Assembly (NCBI GenBank): GCA_903926465.1
Contig: CAIYJE010000050.1
Coordinates: 1 to 64,000, forward strand
From: an uncultured Planctomycetales bacterium
GTDB taxonomy: Bacteria > Planctomycetota > Planctomycetia > Isosphaerales > Isosphaeraceae
Length of the DNA stretch: 64,000 bases
Reading direction: 5' to 3'
Position numbers and translations under genes: made by a program. Shown here one piece after another: positions 18,686-29,500 of this stretch; within the stretch, counting starts at the first letter, position 1; the number at the start of each line of letters is the position of its first letter. The notes under the pieces were generated by a model, which had not been told where the DNA came from, searched no databases, and worked only from the letters and a program-made list of their open reading frames with translations.

Positions 18686-21600
18686 TTAGACCTTGGGGGT
18701 ATGGACCGACTTGGTGAATCGGCTGACAACCACGGGGGTCTTGGGCACCTTGGGGTGAACCGGGTGCTTGGTGGGCTTGGTTACGGTGACTGGCTTGGTG
18801 GGTGCGGCAATCACGTTCGACACGGTGAGTCCCTGGCTGAAGGTAGGTACCAGAGTTCCGTTAGCGTTCTTGAGGGCACCGGGGGCAAAGTCCACCTGAA
18901 GTTGCTGCTTGGTGATCAGCGGGCTTGAGAGGTTGAACCGTGCGGTGTTGCTGTTGATCCAGGTCACGCTGGTGGCCTGGGCCGGGCTATCGGGGTTGAG
19001 CGCGGGCCCGGAGAGCAGCAGGTCTTCAGCCTTGACCGTGGCTCGGTCGGGTGCCGAGGCGAACTGGATGGTGACCGAGGTCGTGGAGGTGCTGAGCACA
19101 CTGATCCCTGAGCCAAACTGCATGCCCAGCGTGTTGATGGTTCCGGTGCCGTAGTTGCCGCCGGTCTGGACGAGGCTGCTAACCTGGGCGTTGGTGCCGT
19201 TGAATTCGTAAGCCCCCACGTCCACCAGGCTGGCGGCGTTGAAGCCGACGTTGGGAATGTTGACCCGGCCTCGGTAGAGGAAGTCGGTGTCCAGTGTCCC
19301 GTCCAGCTTGGTGACAGCCTGGGAGGTGCCGTCGTCAATGGCGGCCGAGTTCGCGGCGATATTGTAGTTCGCGCCCTGGAAGAAGTTCCCCAGGCCCTGA
19401 CCATCGGGTCGGGGGTCGAGTGGAGCCACAAACGCCGGGTCGCCGGTGTAGTTGCCCAGGGCATCGGTCTTGGTAGACAGCAGCAGGGCCGGATTGAATC
19501 CGCCGCCGACGTTGTAGGTGTCATCGGCCGGGCTGGTGAGGCTGGGGCCGTTGGCCGAGAACAGGTTGTTGCGAACTTGCAGCCGGTTGGGGTTGCTGAC
19601 GGTGATCGCCGCCCCGGCCCGGGTTACCGTTCGTTCGGCATTCTGCCAGAAGATGTTGTTGGCGAGATCGGCCAGCACTGGTCCAGCCGCGTCGGTGGCA
19701 ACGGCCACACCGTGGGTGTTCCAGGCAATCGAGTTATTGACGACCTGGATGTTGGTGTGGGTGCCCTTGAAGCCCGAGGTGGTGCCGTCGTCGCCCACCA
19801 AGATGCCGTTGATGTTCCCCACGATCACGTTGCTGTAAAGGCGTGGTGCGTAGGACACATTGGAGGTGGCGATGGCCACGCCCGAGCCCGAGGTGGTGAT
19901 GATGTTGCGGTCTACCAGAATGTCCGAGTTGGAGATCGAGATCCCAATCGAATTCGGCTGGATGGCCCCATAGGCGGTTCCGCCGGTGTAGGAGTTGAGG
20001 ATGTCGAATCCGCTGATCCGGGTGGGGAAGTCTGGCAGGCTGATCAGGTTTTTGGCGACAACCGCAACCTGGGAGGCCGCCGTGAGTGACGGCTTGATGA
20101 CCGTCTTCAGGGCGATACCGGGGACCAGCTTGGTGTCGGTGCTGGTGGGGTCGGCCGAGACCACCTGCACCAGAGACTTGAGGTTGACCGTTTCGGTGTA
20201 GGTCACGTACGAGCCGGTGGAGGAGCCGCCGACCACGGCCACCGTGTCTCCAATGTTGGCCGCGGTGATGGCCGCGCCAATGGTGGTGAAGGCGTTGGTG
20301 CGGTTCCCGGTCGGTTTCGAGTTGCTCTGACCGGCATCCACATACAGGGTGTGGACCAGTTTGGGGTCGAGCACGATGAACTGCAGTTTGTAATCGCCGC
20401 CCGGCTTGCCATCACCCGACGGGAGACCGTTGGGGGTCTCGCCGTCGATCAGGTTACCGGCGATATCGCTGACGCCGGTACCGCTGCCCACCAGGGTGAC
20501 CTGATACAGGTCGTTGGTGGTGATGCCGGTGAGGTTGAAGCGAACGATCGAGGCACCGGCGGGAGTCTTGAGGTACTGCTGCTTGATGCTCGCCGGATCA
20601 ATCGAGACCGTGATATCATTGGTGTTGCCGAAGATCCCGTCTCCACCCGAGCGAACCACCTTGATGGTGGAGGTGGTCAGGCTGAGCGGATCAATGTTCT
20701 CTGGGAAGACCACGGCCACGGAAACGATGCCACCGGTCTGAAGCACGGCTCTGGTGTCTTGAACCGGGTCAGAGGCGGTGACCACTGGGCCCTTGGTATC
20801 GACCACGAAGCTGTACCGGGAGTTGAGATCGGTGAGGCTGGAGACGTTACCGCTGGTGCTGATAATCCTGGCGCGGGCCACGCTGTAGCCAGAGTCATCG
20901 CTGGTACCCAGAATGCCATCCGGGCCCACGTTGTAGTTGGTGTCTGGCACGGCGGTGGTTAATGCAACGGCAAAGTTTCCGGTTGCATCCGTGGTGCCGG
21001 TACCGGCGTTCATCACATCCCACACAATGTTGCCGCTGGCGTCGTATCCCTTGGTGGAGATGTCGATTGCCACGGTGGCGCCAATCAGGGGGTTGGTGGG
21101 CGGTGGCGAGTCGAAAATTGTGCCGGTGAAGGTCGGCTTGTTGTTCTTGGTGATGGGGTCGGTCTTGTAGTTGTCCCCATCGGGGGCCATCGTGAACGTT
21201 CCGGTCACGATCGAGGGGGCCGACGTCTTCACCAGGAAGGTGACGAAGAAGTTCCCGCCGGGGATTCCGTTGCCCGAAGGTAGCGGCTGCTGCACGCCAT
21301 CGGGGCCGGATCCCACGGTGTTTTCGCCATCAAGGGCCAGTCCCTGGGCGTTGGTGAGCACGTTGCTGCCGGAACCTTCAACCGTGATCCGGTACAGGTC
21401 GTCGCTCAGGTTCAGGCCCAGATCACCCAGGTGAATGATGATGGCCGGGTCAATAGCGGGTGTTGTGGCGGTGGCCAGGGTGCCTGGGTCATAACCCACC
21501 TTGCCCGCCAGGCTGATGAACCGATCTTGAGAGTTGTTGGCGTTACCGAAGATGCCATCGCCACCCGAGGCCTGCAGCAACACGGTCAGGTTGTTGATGG

Positions 21601-24600
21601 TGGTCGGGTCAATCTGCTGGTTCAGGTGCACCCGCACATCGGTGGGAGACTGGTTCACACCGCCAATGCCGTTGACCACGTAAATCGAGGTCAGGTTGGG
21701 TGTGGTGGGGCTGACCGGGTTGGTGGCCTGGTTGGGCAGGGTTGCCTGAACGCTGGTGACGGAGGGGCCGATCAACTGACGGTACTCGTAGGCACCGATG
21801 TCGAAGAATGGCCGGCTACCGAACCCGACGTTCCCCTTGTTAGGGTCGTCCACACGCAGGTAACCGCGGCTATCTCGTTCGCCAGAAATCGGCATGTACC
21901 AGAAGATGTCGCCACCAACGCCAGCCTGGCCTGAATAGGCGCCCGGCGTGTTGGGTGCCACGGCAACCCACTGGTCATAGTAGCCGCGTTCGCTGGTCGG
22001 GAAGCCAGGAAGGGTGACGATATCGCCGGGTGCCGAGAAGTCGATCAGGCCACCGTAGGGAATGTTGCGGGCGTCGAACAACCGGACGCCAGTCCCCGAG
22101 TTGGGTGGGTACATGACAATCGGCCTGAGCATGTTCCCCAGGTTCGTCTGCTTGATTTCGCTCAATGACGCGTCGATGGCGTCAGAGAGCGAGGTCAGGG
22201 TGAAGTCGCCCTTGGTGGGGTCGGTGAAGCCGGCGTTCCCCAAAATTGGCTGGGCGTTGAATGGCGAGGCCAGATACTGGGCCGTGGCGATATCCACATT
22301 CGACTTGTTGTTGCTGAACAGGTTGTAAAGCAACTGGCTGCTGTAGGCCTGGCCAGTCACGCGAACCGCCGTGTCGGTGCTGTTGGCGAAGATGTTATCG
22401 AGGGCGTTGAAGTACACGTGCGACAGGGCATTCTTGCCATCATCGGCGGCCGCCGTGGTCTGAATACCCACCGCGTTGCTGTAGAACGTGTTGTTCTGGA
22501 TCACCGCCTGGAACGGCGATGGGCCCTTATCGTTATCTACCGTCTCGCCATTGATCCGCACGCCGGTGGGCATGTTGGCGATGACGTTGTTGTACAAGTA
22601 CAGATCCACGGGCTGGCCGCGGAACGCACCATCGCGATCGAGTGGCACGGTGCCGGCGGGTGGGTCGAGCAGGAGGTGGATCTGGTTCAAACCCGAGGTA
22701 TGAGCGATCACGCCATCCTGGCTGAAGCTGCTCAGGTTGGAGTTGGAGATCGTCATGGCCATGGCGGTCATGTACTGATAAGTCGTCGAGAGACCGAGTT
22801 TGTCCTTGACCCCTGCTCCGTCCTTGCCGTTGAGTGAGTAGGCAAACCCACCGCCTTGGATGTCGATGCGGGTCATGTAGCGGATGTCGGCATTGTCGAT
22901 GACACTGCCGTCGCGGGGGTCCATCAGGTTCGGGTCAGACAGCGACAGGCCACCGATGGCAATCACACCGCCGTCGCCCGCGGTGGGGGCCGAGGTGTTG
23001 CCAGTCATCGCCTGGTTCATGGTCACGCCGCGGACGGTGGTGCCCACCGTATCGTCCTTGAGCGAGGTGATGATGACGGGCACCCGGGTCTGGCCAGTGG
23101 TCTCGTTACCGCCGATACCGGTGATCCGGATCTGGCTCCCGAATCCGGGGTCGATCAGCCGGTCATCGCTCGCGGGATCAATCCCGTTATCCACGCCAAC
23201 CATGAACCCGGCGCCACCTTCAATCGAGTTATTGAGGTTCGCACCTGAGTAGCCGTCGGTGGCATTACCGGCAGGAGCAGAGCCAAGCAATTTGATGATC
23301 AGCGGTTCGCCGGGCTTGGCCACATGGGCACCGTTGGCCAGCAGCACCCCTGGCTGGGTGCTTTGCAGGGTCAAGAGCACGAATGGGGTCAGCGGCGATT
23401 CCAGGCTGGTGGGTGCCGGCAGTGGCGCCTTGCGGCCGGCCAGGCGGATCGTCCCTTCCAGAATGTAGGTCAGGTCGGTGTCATCCCAGACACTGTTGTA
23501 ATGCAGGTTCGGTGTATTGACGCCGGCATTAGGGGCGGTGACATAAAGACCGTTCAGGTCGTTCCGCTGCATGACGTTGCCACGGAAGAACGGATTGCCG
23601 GAGACGAGCGGGCGGGTAGAGTCTGTGGCGAGCAGGCCATCGGGCTCGATCGACATCGGAGCGCCGGCGTTATCGGTGAAGTTGTTGTTGGTGATTGAGA
23701 CGGTGGTCCCTGCCCCGCCGCTGGAACCGTAGAAGGTGAGAACGTTGACGGCCTGGACGGTGCCGGCATCAAAGTTCACGGTCCCGCCGCCATAGCGGAA
23801 GTCGGCATTGTTAATGCTTACCTTGGTACCTGCAGGGATCAGGACGCCGCCCCAGCGGGCTACGGCCGGCACGTTGCCCGGCGAGGGCTGGTTGGCGGAA
23901 CCGCCGTTATCGGAGTCGATCGGGGCGATGATCTGGGTCTTCACCCCGGTGATCGGGTCGGTGTAGTAGGTGGCGGCCGCATCATCAAAGAATGAGGTGA
24001 ACAATGCGAGGGCGTCTGTGCTGCTGTTGGGCTTGAAGCCGGCGTCGGTGGGCGACACGTTATGGCTGAGGTCGTATTCGTTGATGTAGGTTCGGTCGCC
24101 CACGTTCAAGGTGGCGTTTGGATCGGTGATATCGATCGCTGCGCCTCGCTGGAACTTGACCATCATGCCGGGCTGGACATAAAGACGGGGCGCGAATCCA
24201 ATTTCCTGGAGGCCGGAGCTTTCCAGCAGCTTTCTACCCAGAACCAGGCGTGCGGTGAGCACGTAGGGTAGCGGGTCGTCAACCGTGTAGTTCTGCTGGC
24301 CGCCCTGAATGGCCGTATTATCTGTGTAGGCGATGGCATCGGTGGGCTCAATCACGCCGTTGGCGTTGGCACGCAAGTAGATGCCGTTGATGCTGGTGCC
24401 GGTCACGGTGGTGGCCCGGATCAGAGCACCTCGCGCCAGTGGGTCCTCGCGAAGACTGTCCATATCGAGCGAGATGCCGGCCTGGGAACCACTGGATGTG
24501 TTGCCCGTCGCCATGCCGCCGTTGATCTTCAGATTGGTGATCGCTGGCCGCGTGTTGAACAGGGTGATAGCGTCGAAGCGATAGCCCGTGGTGTTGGGAA

Positions 24601-27600
24601 CCGCACCACCGCCGTACCGCATGGTGGCGAAGTTCAGGTACGAGAGGGCCTCATCCGCGCCCGAGAGTCCAAGCTTGGTCTGACCGTAAAGGTTGGGCCG
24701 GCTCGGGTCGTCGGGGCCGGGCACAATTGGAATGCTCCGGCCGCCGTTGGAGGTGTCGTCGAAGTTACGGAGCAGAATCCCGCCGTAGTCGCCGGCGTTC
24801 GCATTGATGCCCACGCCCGCGTTGGCGGTGTTGCCACCGGCCGAGCTGTCATAGTACGAGGTAACGATCACCTGCTGGCTAGAATTGGCCCCACCACGAA
24901 GCTGGATGGCCGAGCCCTGGGTCTGGACGAACAACGAGGCGTTGTACATCTTCAGAATGGAACCAGGCTGCATCACCAGCATCGTGTTGGCGGGAATGCT
25001 GGCGCTACCATCGGGGATGGTGGGCTTGGTGGGATCCTGGGTGGGCTGACGCAGGACGAAGGTGCGGTTGAGCGGGTCGCCAGGGTTGCTGGCCATGGCC
25101 ACGATCACCACTGGGCCGTTCTTGGAGAGCTGAGAGGCCGCGTAGAAGGCCGACAGGTCAAAGTGCCCTGCACCGCTGATGTCGATGTTGGAGTTGAACC
25201 CGGTACCAAAATTTGCCGCGCTGTTCAGGTTGCCGCCGTTGAGCGCATTGGGCAGTGCCTGGGGCGCCAGCACCGGGTAAGGATGCTGGGGGCTGCCGTC
25301 GGCATAGGTGCTGGGCAGGTAGGGATCTTCACTGTAGTCAGCCCGGGCGAAGATCACGTTCCCGTTGGCGGCCACCAGGAATGCGGTCTCAAACGAGCCG
25401 CCGGCCACACCGTCGCCTGAGAGTCCAGGCCGGTTCTGGCCGTTGGGCAGCAGGTCGGTGTAGCTGCCGTTGGCCGTGGGATTCCCCAGGAACTCACCGT
25501 CGAGCTGGTTGCCGTAGAGGTCGGAGATCCGCAGATCCTGACCATTGAGGTTCGTATTCGGAACCACAATGCGGTAGTAGTCGGCCGGCAGCGTGGTGCC
25601 GGGCTTGATATCGACCTGGAGCCGGTTCAGGTAGCCGGGCTGACCGTAGGTGGCCCCGGCAATGGAATTCACCAGTTGGACGGACAGGCCGGTCACCCGG
25701 GTGTAGCCGCTGCCGGAATTGAACAGGGCGTTGGTGCCGAAGTTACCATCGGCCGCTCCGCCCGCGCTATCGGCCGAGCGAACCAGTTGCACGCGGTTGC
25801 TGTAGTCCAGGTTCGGGTTGAGCGGGCCCGAGAAGTCTACATAGAACCGGGTGGGTGGTGCCGGTGCGCGTGGGGTCTGGCCGGCGGCTGGAACTTCGTA
25901 ATAATCCTTGGGACCGGTGATCACGGTCAGGTTACCACTGGCGTCTGGGCTGAGGGCCTGGAGGTTGGTGATATAGCTGGGCGTGGGCTGCAGGTCGAAG
26001 CTCAGGACCAGGTTTTGGGCGCCTGGGGTATTGGGATCGCCGTCAAGCGGGTTCCCCGCAGCGTCCGTGATATCGGTCTGGGTACCATTGGTCCCCAGAG
26101 CGATCAGCTTGTAGTGGCCGGCCGGCAGACCAGGGGCGAACTTGAGATCGACCTTACCCGTGTAGGGATCGGTGGTGCTGGTACGGTTGGTGGTGTCGGT
26201 GTAGGACGCGCTGATGATATAACTGGAATAATCAACCGTGGTGGTTGAGCTGCCGTTGAGCGAGCCCACGTTGAGCAGCCGGTAGTAGCTGACGTTGGTT
26301 GCGGTGGCGGGGTCCAGCGCGGGCACGGCGTAGTAAACTGGGATGCCGATAGGGCTTGGCGTATTGGGCAGCACCGGGTCGGTAACGGCCAAGGACACGC
26401 CGGCATCCAGGTTGTTGAGCATGGAGCCCTGAGCAATCCCGACCGGGCTCACGATGGGGCTTGTCGTATCGACACGAATCGACTTATCAAACTGGGCCGA
26501 AAGGCCGGCCACCCCAGCCTGATCGGCCTGGCCAACCACGATCACCCGGACCGTGAGCAGACCATCGGGGAGATTCGAGGGGGTCTGGAACGAGAAGTGT
26601 CCCTGAGCGTCGGTGGTCGTCTGAACGTCCACACTGCTGCCCACGGTGTATCCACGACCATTGGGGCCCTGGACCAGGTCCAAGGCATTGTTATGCAGGG
26701 CATTGAACTGCACCACCACCTTCAGGCCAGCAATGGCCTGGGGGAACACCGAAGCCACCTGGCCAACAAACTTGGGCTTGGTCTGGTTGGTGTTGGAGTC
26801 ACCAGCGATACCGGTATCGCTGGTGGGGTCCAGGGTGAGCGAGAGGATATAAGGTGCCTGCAGCGTAACCTGACCAAGGTCCTCAAGGAAATTGGAAGGA
26901 TTCCCGCTGATGTCACCGGTGGGGAAGATCCCGTTGTAGACGCCGTTGAGCTCATTGCCCACCAGGTCGGTAGCGGTATCCAGGACTTCAATCGCGTAGT
27001 GATCGGACGGCAGTGCGGTTTGCGGTAGCGTGGTCATGTCGATCACGGCCACGTTGGTGAGCCCGTTGCGCGTGGGGTACCAGGTCACGGTGTAGCCGGG
27101 GAGGAGGCTCAGATCGGTACTCAGGCTCGATCCGCGCAAAACTTTGAAGTTTGCGGGGGTGACCGTGGCCGGGTCCATCGGCTCACTGAACTGGATGGTG
27201 ATGGTGCGGCCCGAGATATCCGTGCCCAGGATGGTGGGCATGATGGTGTCGGCCACCGTGAACTTGGCCGTGTAGGGGGCCTTCAGTGGCTTGCCATCGG
27301 CACCCAGGATGGCCGAGCCCTTGCCACCCACCGTGTACGTGTATGAACCGTTGGCATTGCTGCCCACGGTGTGGGTCAGCTTGACCGTGAACACCGCGGT
27401 GCTACCGGCAGCCTGCACGCTGACAGCGGTGACCGTGACACCGGCCGGCAGGTTGGAGAACACCAGGTCGCTGGCCTTGATGGTGGCCGGATTGACGGCT
27501 TTGTTGAAGTTAACCGTTACGGTCTGGAGCTGGCCCAGCGAGGTCAGCACATCACCATTGGCGGGCGTGGTGGTGGTGATCTGGAGCTGAGAGACATCGG

Positions 27601-29500
27601 CGAACGCCTTGGGGGCCTGAATCAAGCCAGCGCCACCCACGGCATCCCAGTTACCAGTACCGGCCGGCTTGCCATTGATCGAGATCGTCGAATCGATCAT
27701 CGCGGCCAGGATGTCTTTTTGCGGCGTGCCGGGCGAGAGTTGCCGCATCAAAACGGCCAGGGCGGCCGCGTCTGGAGCTGCGCACGAGGTGCCGTAGAAG
27801 CTGGGTAGCTTCTCATTGCCCACAAAGTAGCCCTGGATGAAGAACGTGGTCTGGATACCATCCGGGGCGGAAATCTGGGGCCGTTGCAGAACCATGGCGC
27901 CGCCGGCAATGGCGTTGCCGTTGGCGTCAAACGCCAGAATGCGGGGGCCGGCCGAGCTGAAGTCTTCGCTGGGGATCGGGGTGGTGGTGCTGAACGGTGG
28001 AATGTTGCGAACGTCGATCGCACCCACGCCAATCCCGTCCAGCGGCGCGTTATGACCGGTGCTAGTGGGATAGCTTGTGCCGCCGGCGGAACCGAACTGC
28101 TGGGAGAACTGAATGCTGCCGCCCCACTCGGCCGCGAAGATGTGCGCGGGAGCCGAGCCGCTGACCACCTGTACCGCCATCGTCAGCTTTTGGCCTCCAA
28201 AGGCACCGAGGTTGATCTGCTGTTGAGGTACCTGGGTAGCAATATTATTGGCCGTGCCCGAAGCCACCACCTTGTTGTTGCTATCCAGGAAGTAGACATT
28301 GACCTGCGAACTCACACCACTGGAGGTGTAGAACGGCTGGTCGAACTGGAAATTGACGTACCCCCCCCGGGTGACGGTGACCGGCAACTGGGTGGTCACA
28401 CCGCCGTTGGGGTCGAAGTTCATCCAGGTGCCGGCGGTTCCGCCCACGGTGGCGTTGACCGAGCGGAAGCTCGACATATAACCATCGCTGGCGGAATTGC
28501 GGGCGGACGAGAAATAGACCCGGTTCTGGGTGTTGACCACGGTTGAGACCGCAGCCTCAATGGGGCCCACCTGGAAGGCTGGCTCGCTGAAGTAGGCCAC
28601 GTCATCCACAATAACCTGGGCACCGGCATTGGAGAGATCCTTGATCCCTTGCGCGAAGTTCAGGTCATCAATGAACGCGGTGTGGAAGGCGAAATTCGCG
28701 CCGGGGGCCACATCATAGGCCACTTCCAGCATGGCCCGACCTTCGTCCTCGCTGCCGGCTGGGCCGTCTTGCAGGACATTGATCCGGCTCAGGGCTGGGG
28801 CCGCGCCCGCCGTGACCGAGTCATTCAGGCCGCCGGCGTACTGGTTGATGGAGTCTGAGAGAATCCCCAGGGTAACACCAGAGCCATCAATCCCGGGATA
28901 TTGCTGAAGTGCAGCCGGAATTTGCATGGCCTGGACGGCCTGGGTGCTGGAACCCATGGTTATCGGTTTGAACATGGCCTGAAGGCTGACCACGCCAGCC
29001 GCTTTACCGTTGACAGTGGTCTTGAACTGGGCCAGCTTGAGCAGGTTGGCCGGGCTCACATAGCCATCGATCAGGCCATAATGAGAGTCGCTGGTGGTGA
29101 CGTACATGCCAACGGAGGCGCCAGACAGTGCATTGACCATGCCGGCGGTATCGCCGTACACGCTCACTTCCACACCGACCAAGCCACTCTTGGTCATGAG
29201 CTGGCTGTTGCTGGGCGTGAACAGGTCGATGGGCTTGCCGTTATGAGCAATCTGCCAGTTCTGATAGTCCTGATACACCTGGATCAGTGGCGGCCCGGCG
29301 TTGGCCAGCGGGCCGTTGGTCGCATCGAGGGGGTTTTGACTGGTGGGATGCCAGGCCGGTGCCGCTGCCCCGGCAAACGCCAGGAGCTGCCGTTGCTCCA
29401 GCGATTCCATGCCGAGCAGAGACTGGGCACGCCGAAGGCGTTTGTTCCGCAGCCCACGCTTTGGGTCCCGATCCGGATGATTCTCGTTGAAGCTACCCAT
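18686..29500 (-). CDS. giant LEPR-XLL-type surface protein with subtilisin/sedolisin-like domain
   Basis: This is about 3,604 aa. A basic N-terminus is followed by the LEPR-XLL-like motif MESLEQRQLLAF at about 31-42. Residues about 190-640 form an S8/S53-like peptidase domain: VTLGILSDS (Asp), DEGRAMLEVAYDVAPGA (about 250), VDDVAYFSEP (about 300) and the serine motif YGTSCAAPDAAALAVLM (about 573). The usual subtilisin HGT histidine block is replaced by DEGRAM, leaving Glu/Asp/Ser as in sedolisins (inference). SbsA-type Ig-like modules follow (about 637-860), then more Ig-like and extensive right-handed beta-helix stretches (about 1500-2450 and 3050-3330). A Pro/Lys/Val-rich tail closes it. 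No PEP-CTERM or LPXTG sorting tail is present. The start at ATG 29500 has GGGGAG six bases upstream, preferred to an ATG 18 codons earlier. Confidence 0.85.
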   Translation of the reverse strand: MGSFNENHPDRDPKRGLRNKRLRRAQSLLGMESLEQRQLLAFAGAAAPAWHPTSQNPLDATNGPLANAGPPLIQVYQDYQNWQIAHNGKPIDLFTPSNSQLMTKSGLVGVEVSVYGDTAGMVNALSGASVGMYVTTSDSHYGLIDGYVSPANLLKLAQFKTTVNGKAAGVVSLQAMFKPITMGSSTQAVQAMQIPAALQQYPGIDGSGVTLGILSDSINQYAGGLNDSVTAGAAPALSRINVLQDGPAGSEDEGRAMLEVAYDVAPGANFAFHTAFIDDLNFAQGIKDLSNAGAQVIVDDVAYFSEPAFQVGPIEAAVSTVVNTQNRVYFSSARNSASDGYMSSFRSVNATVGGTAGTWMNFDPNGGVTTQLPVTVTRGGYVNFQFDQPFYTSSGVSSQVNVYFLDSNNKVVASGTANNIATQVPQQQINLGAFGGQKLTMAVQVVSGSAPAHIFAAEWGGSIQFSQQFGSAGGTSYPTSTGHNAPLDGIGVGAIDVRNIPPFSTTTPIPSEDFSSAGPRILAFDANGNAIAGGAMVLQRPQISAPDGIQTTFFIQGYFVGNEKLPSFYGTSCAAPDAAALAVLMRQLSPGTPQKDILAAMIDSTISINGKPAGTGNWDAVGGAGLIQAPKAFADVSQLQITTTTPANGDVLTSLGQLQTVTVNFNKAVNPATIKASDLVFSNLPAGVTVTAVSVQAAGSTAVFTVKLTHTVGSNANGSYTYTVGGKGSAILGADGKPLKAPYTAKFTVADTIMPTILGTDISGRTITIQFSEPMDPATVTPANFKVLRGSSLSTDLSLLPGYTVTWYPTRNGLTNVAVIDMTTLPQTALPSDHYAIEVLDTATDLVGNELNGVYNGIFPTGDISGNPSNFLEDLGQVTLQAPYILSLTLDPTSDTGIAGDSNTNQTKPKFVGQVASVFPQAIAGLKVVVQFNALHNNALDLVQGPNGRGYTVGSSVDVQTTTDAQGHFSFQTPSNLPDGLLTVRVIVVGQADQAGVAGLSAQFDKSIRVDTTSPIVSPVGIAQGSMLNNLDAGVSLAVTDPVLPNTPSPIGIPVYYAVPALDPATATNVSYYRLLNVGSLNGSSTTTVDYSSYIISASYTDTTNRTSTTDPYTGKVDLKFAPGLPAGHYKLIALGTNGTQTDITDAAGNPLDGDPNTPGAQNLVLSFDLQPTPSYITNLQALSPDASGNLTVITGPKDYYEVPAAGQTPRAPAPPTRFYVDFSGPLNPNLDYSNRVQLVRSADSAGGAADGNFGTNALFNSGSGYTRVTGLSVQLVNSIAGATYGQPGYLNRLQVDIKPGTTLPADYYRIVVPNTNLNGQDLRISDLYGNQLDGEFLGNPTANGSYTDLLPNGQNRPGLSGDGVAGGSFETAFLVAANGNVIFARADYSEDPYLPSTYADGSPQHPYPVLAPQALPNALNGGNLNSAANFGTGFNSNIDISGAGHFDLSAFYAASQLSKNGPVVIVAMASNPGDPLNRTFVLRQPTQDPTKPTIPDGSASIPANTMLVMQPGSILKMYNASLFVQTQGSAIQLRGGANSSQQVIVTSYYDSSAGGNTANAGVGINANAGDYGGILLRNFDDTSNGGRSIPIVPGPDDPSRPNLYGQTKLGLSGADEALSYLNFATMRYGGGAVPNTTGYRFDAITLFNTRPAITNLKINGGMATGNTSSGSQAGISLDMDSLREDPLARGALIRATTVTGTSINGIYLRANANGVIEPTDAIAYTDNTAIQGGQQNYTVDDPLPYVLTARLVLGRKLLESSGLQEIGFAPRLYVQPGMMVKFQRGAAIDITDPNATLNVGDRTYINEYDLSHNVSPTDAGFKPNSSTDALALFTSFFDDAAATYYTDPITGVKTQIIAPIDSDNGGSANQPSPGNVPAVARWGGVLIPAGTKVSINNADFRYGGGTVNFDAGTVQAVNVLTFYGSSGGAGTTVSITNNNFTDNAGAPMSIEPDGLLATDSTRPLVSGNPFFRGNVMQRNDLNGLYVTAPNAGVNTPNLHYNSVWDDTDLTYILEGTIRLAGRKAPLPAPTSLESPLTPFVLLTLQSTQPGVLLANGAHVAKPGEPLIIKLLGSAPAGNATDGYSGANLNNSIEGGAGFMVGVDNGIDPASDDRLIDPGFGSQIRITGIGGNETTGQTRVPVIITSLKDDTVGTTVRGVTMNQAMTGNTSAPTAGDGGVIAIGGLSLSDPNLMDPRDGSVIDNADIRYMTRIDIQGGGFAYSLNGKDGAGVKDKLGLSTTYQYMTAMAMTISNSNLSSFSQDGVIAHTSGLNQIHLLLDPPAGTVPLDRDGAFRGQPVDLYLYNNVIANMPTGVRINGETVDNDKGPSPFQAVIQNNTFYSNAVGIQTTAAADDGKNALSHVYFNALDNIFANSTDTAVRVTGQAYSSQLLYNLFSNNKSNVDIATAQYLASPFNAQPILGNAGFTDPTKGDFTLTSLSDAIDASLSEIKQTNLGNMLRPIVMYPPNSGTGVRLFDARNIPYGGLIDFSAPGDIVTLPGFPTSERGYYDQWVAVAPNTPGAYSGQAGVGGDIFWYMPISGERDSRGYLRVDDPNKGNVGFGSRPFFDIGAYEYRQLIGPSVTSVQATLPNQATNPVSPTTPNLTSIYVVNGIGGVNQSPTDVRVHLNQQIDPTTINNLTVLLQASGGDGIFGNANNSQDRFISLAGKVGYDPGTLATATTPAIDPAIIIHLGDLGLNLSDDLYRITVEGSGSNVLTNAQGLALDGENTVGSGPDGVQQPLPSGNGIPGGNFFVTFLVKTSAPSIVTGTFTMAPDGDNYKTDPITKNNKPTFTGTIFDSPPPTNPLIGATVAIDISTKGYDASGNIVWDVMNAGTGTTDATGNFAVALTTAVPDTNYNVGPDGILGTSDDSGYSVARARIISTSGNVSSLTDLNSRYSFVVDTKGPVVTASDPVQDTRAVLQTGGIVSVAVVFPENIDPLSLTTSTIKVVRSGGDGIFGNTNDITVSIDPASIKQQYLKTPAGASIVRFNLTGITTNDLYQVTLVGSGTGVSDIAGNLIDGETPNGLPSGDGKPGGDYKLQFIVLDPKLVHTLYVDAGQSNSKPTGNRTNAFTTIGAAITAANIGDTVAVVGGSSTGSYVTYTETVNLKSLVQVVSADPTSTDTKLVPGIALKTVIKPSLTAASQVAVVAKNLISLPDFPTRISGFDILNSYTGGTAYGAIQPNSIGISISNSDILVDRNIITTSGSGVAIATSNVSYAPRLYSNVIVGNINGILVGDDGTTSGFKGTHTNIQVVNNSIAWNTHGVAVATDAAGPVLADLANNIFWQNAERTVTRAGAAITVSNPNRLQVRNNLFSANGPSLTSPADDTYNVGGGFNPALLLSTKTDALGNYTGDPAFVAPLDPRPDGQGLGNFFQGANYNIAANSAAIDDGTSQAVTKLDGTLDTDFLYRGRVNIPNVGFNAASLVDVGAYEFNGTNAQVSSLVQTGGNYGTGTINTLGMQFGSGISVLSTSTTSVTIQFASAPDRATVKAEDLLLSGPALNPDSPAQATSVTWINSNTARFNLSSPLITKQQLQVDFAPGALKNANGTLVPTFSQGLTVSNVIAAPTKPVTVTKPTKHPVHPKVPKTPVVVSRFTKSVHTPKV

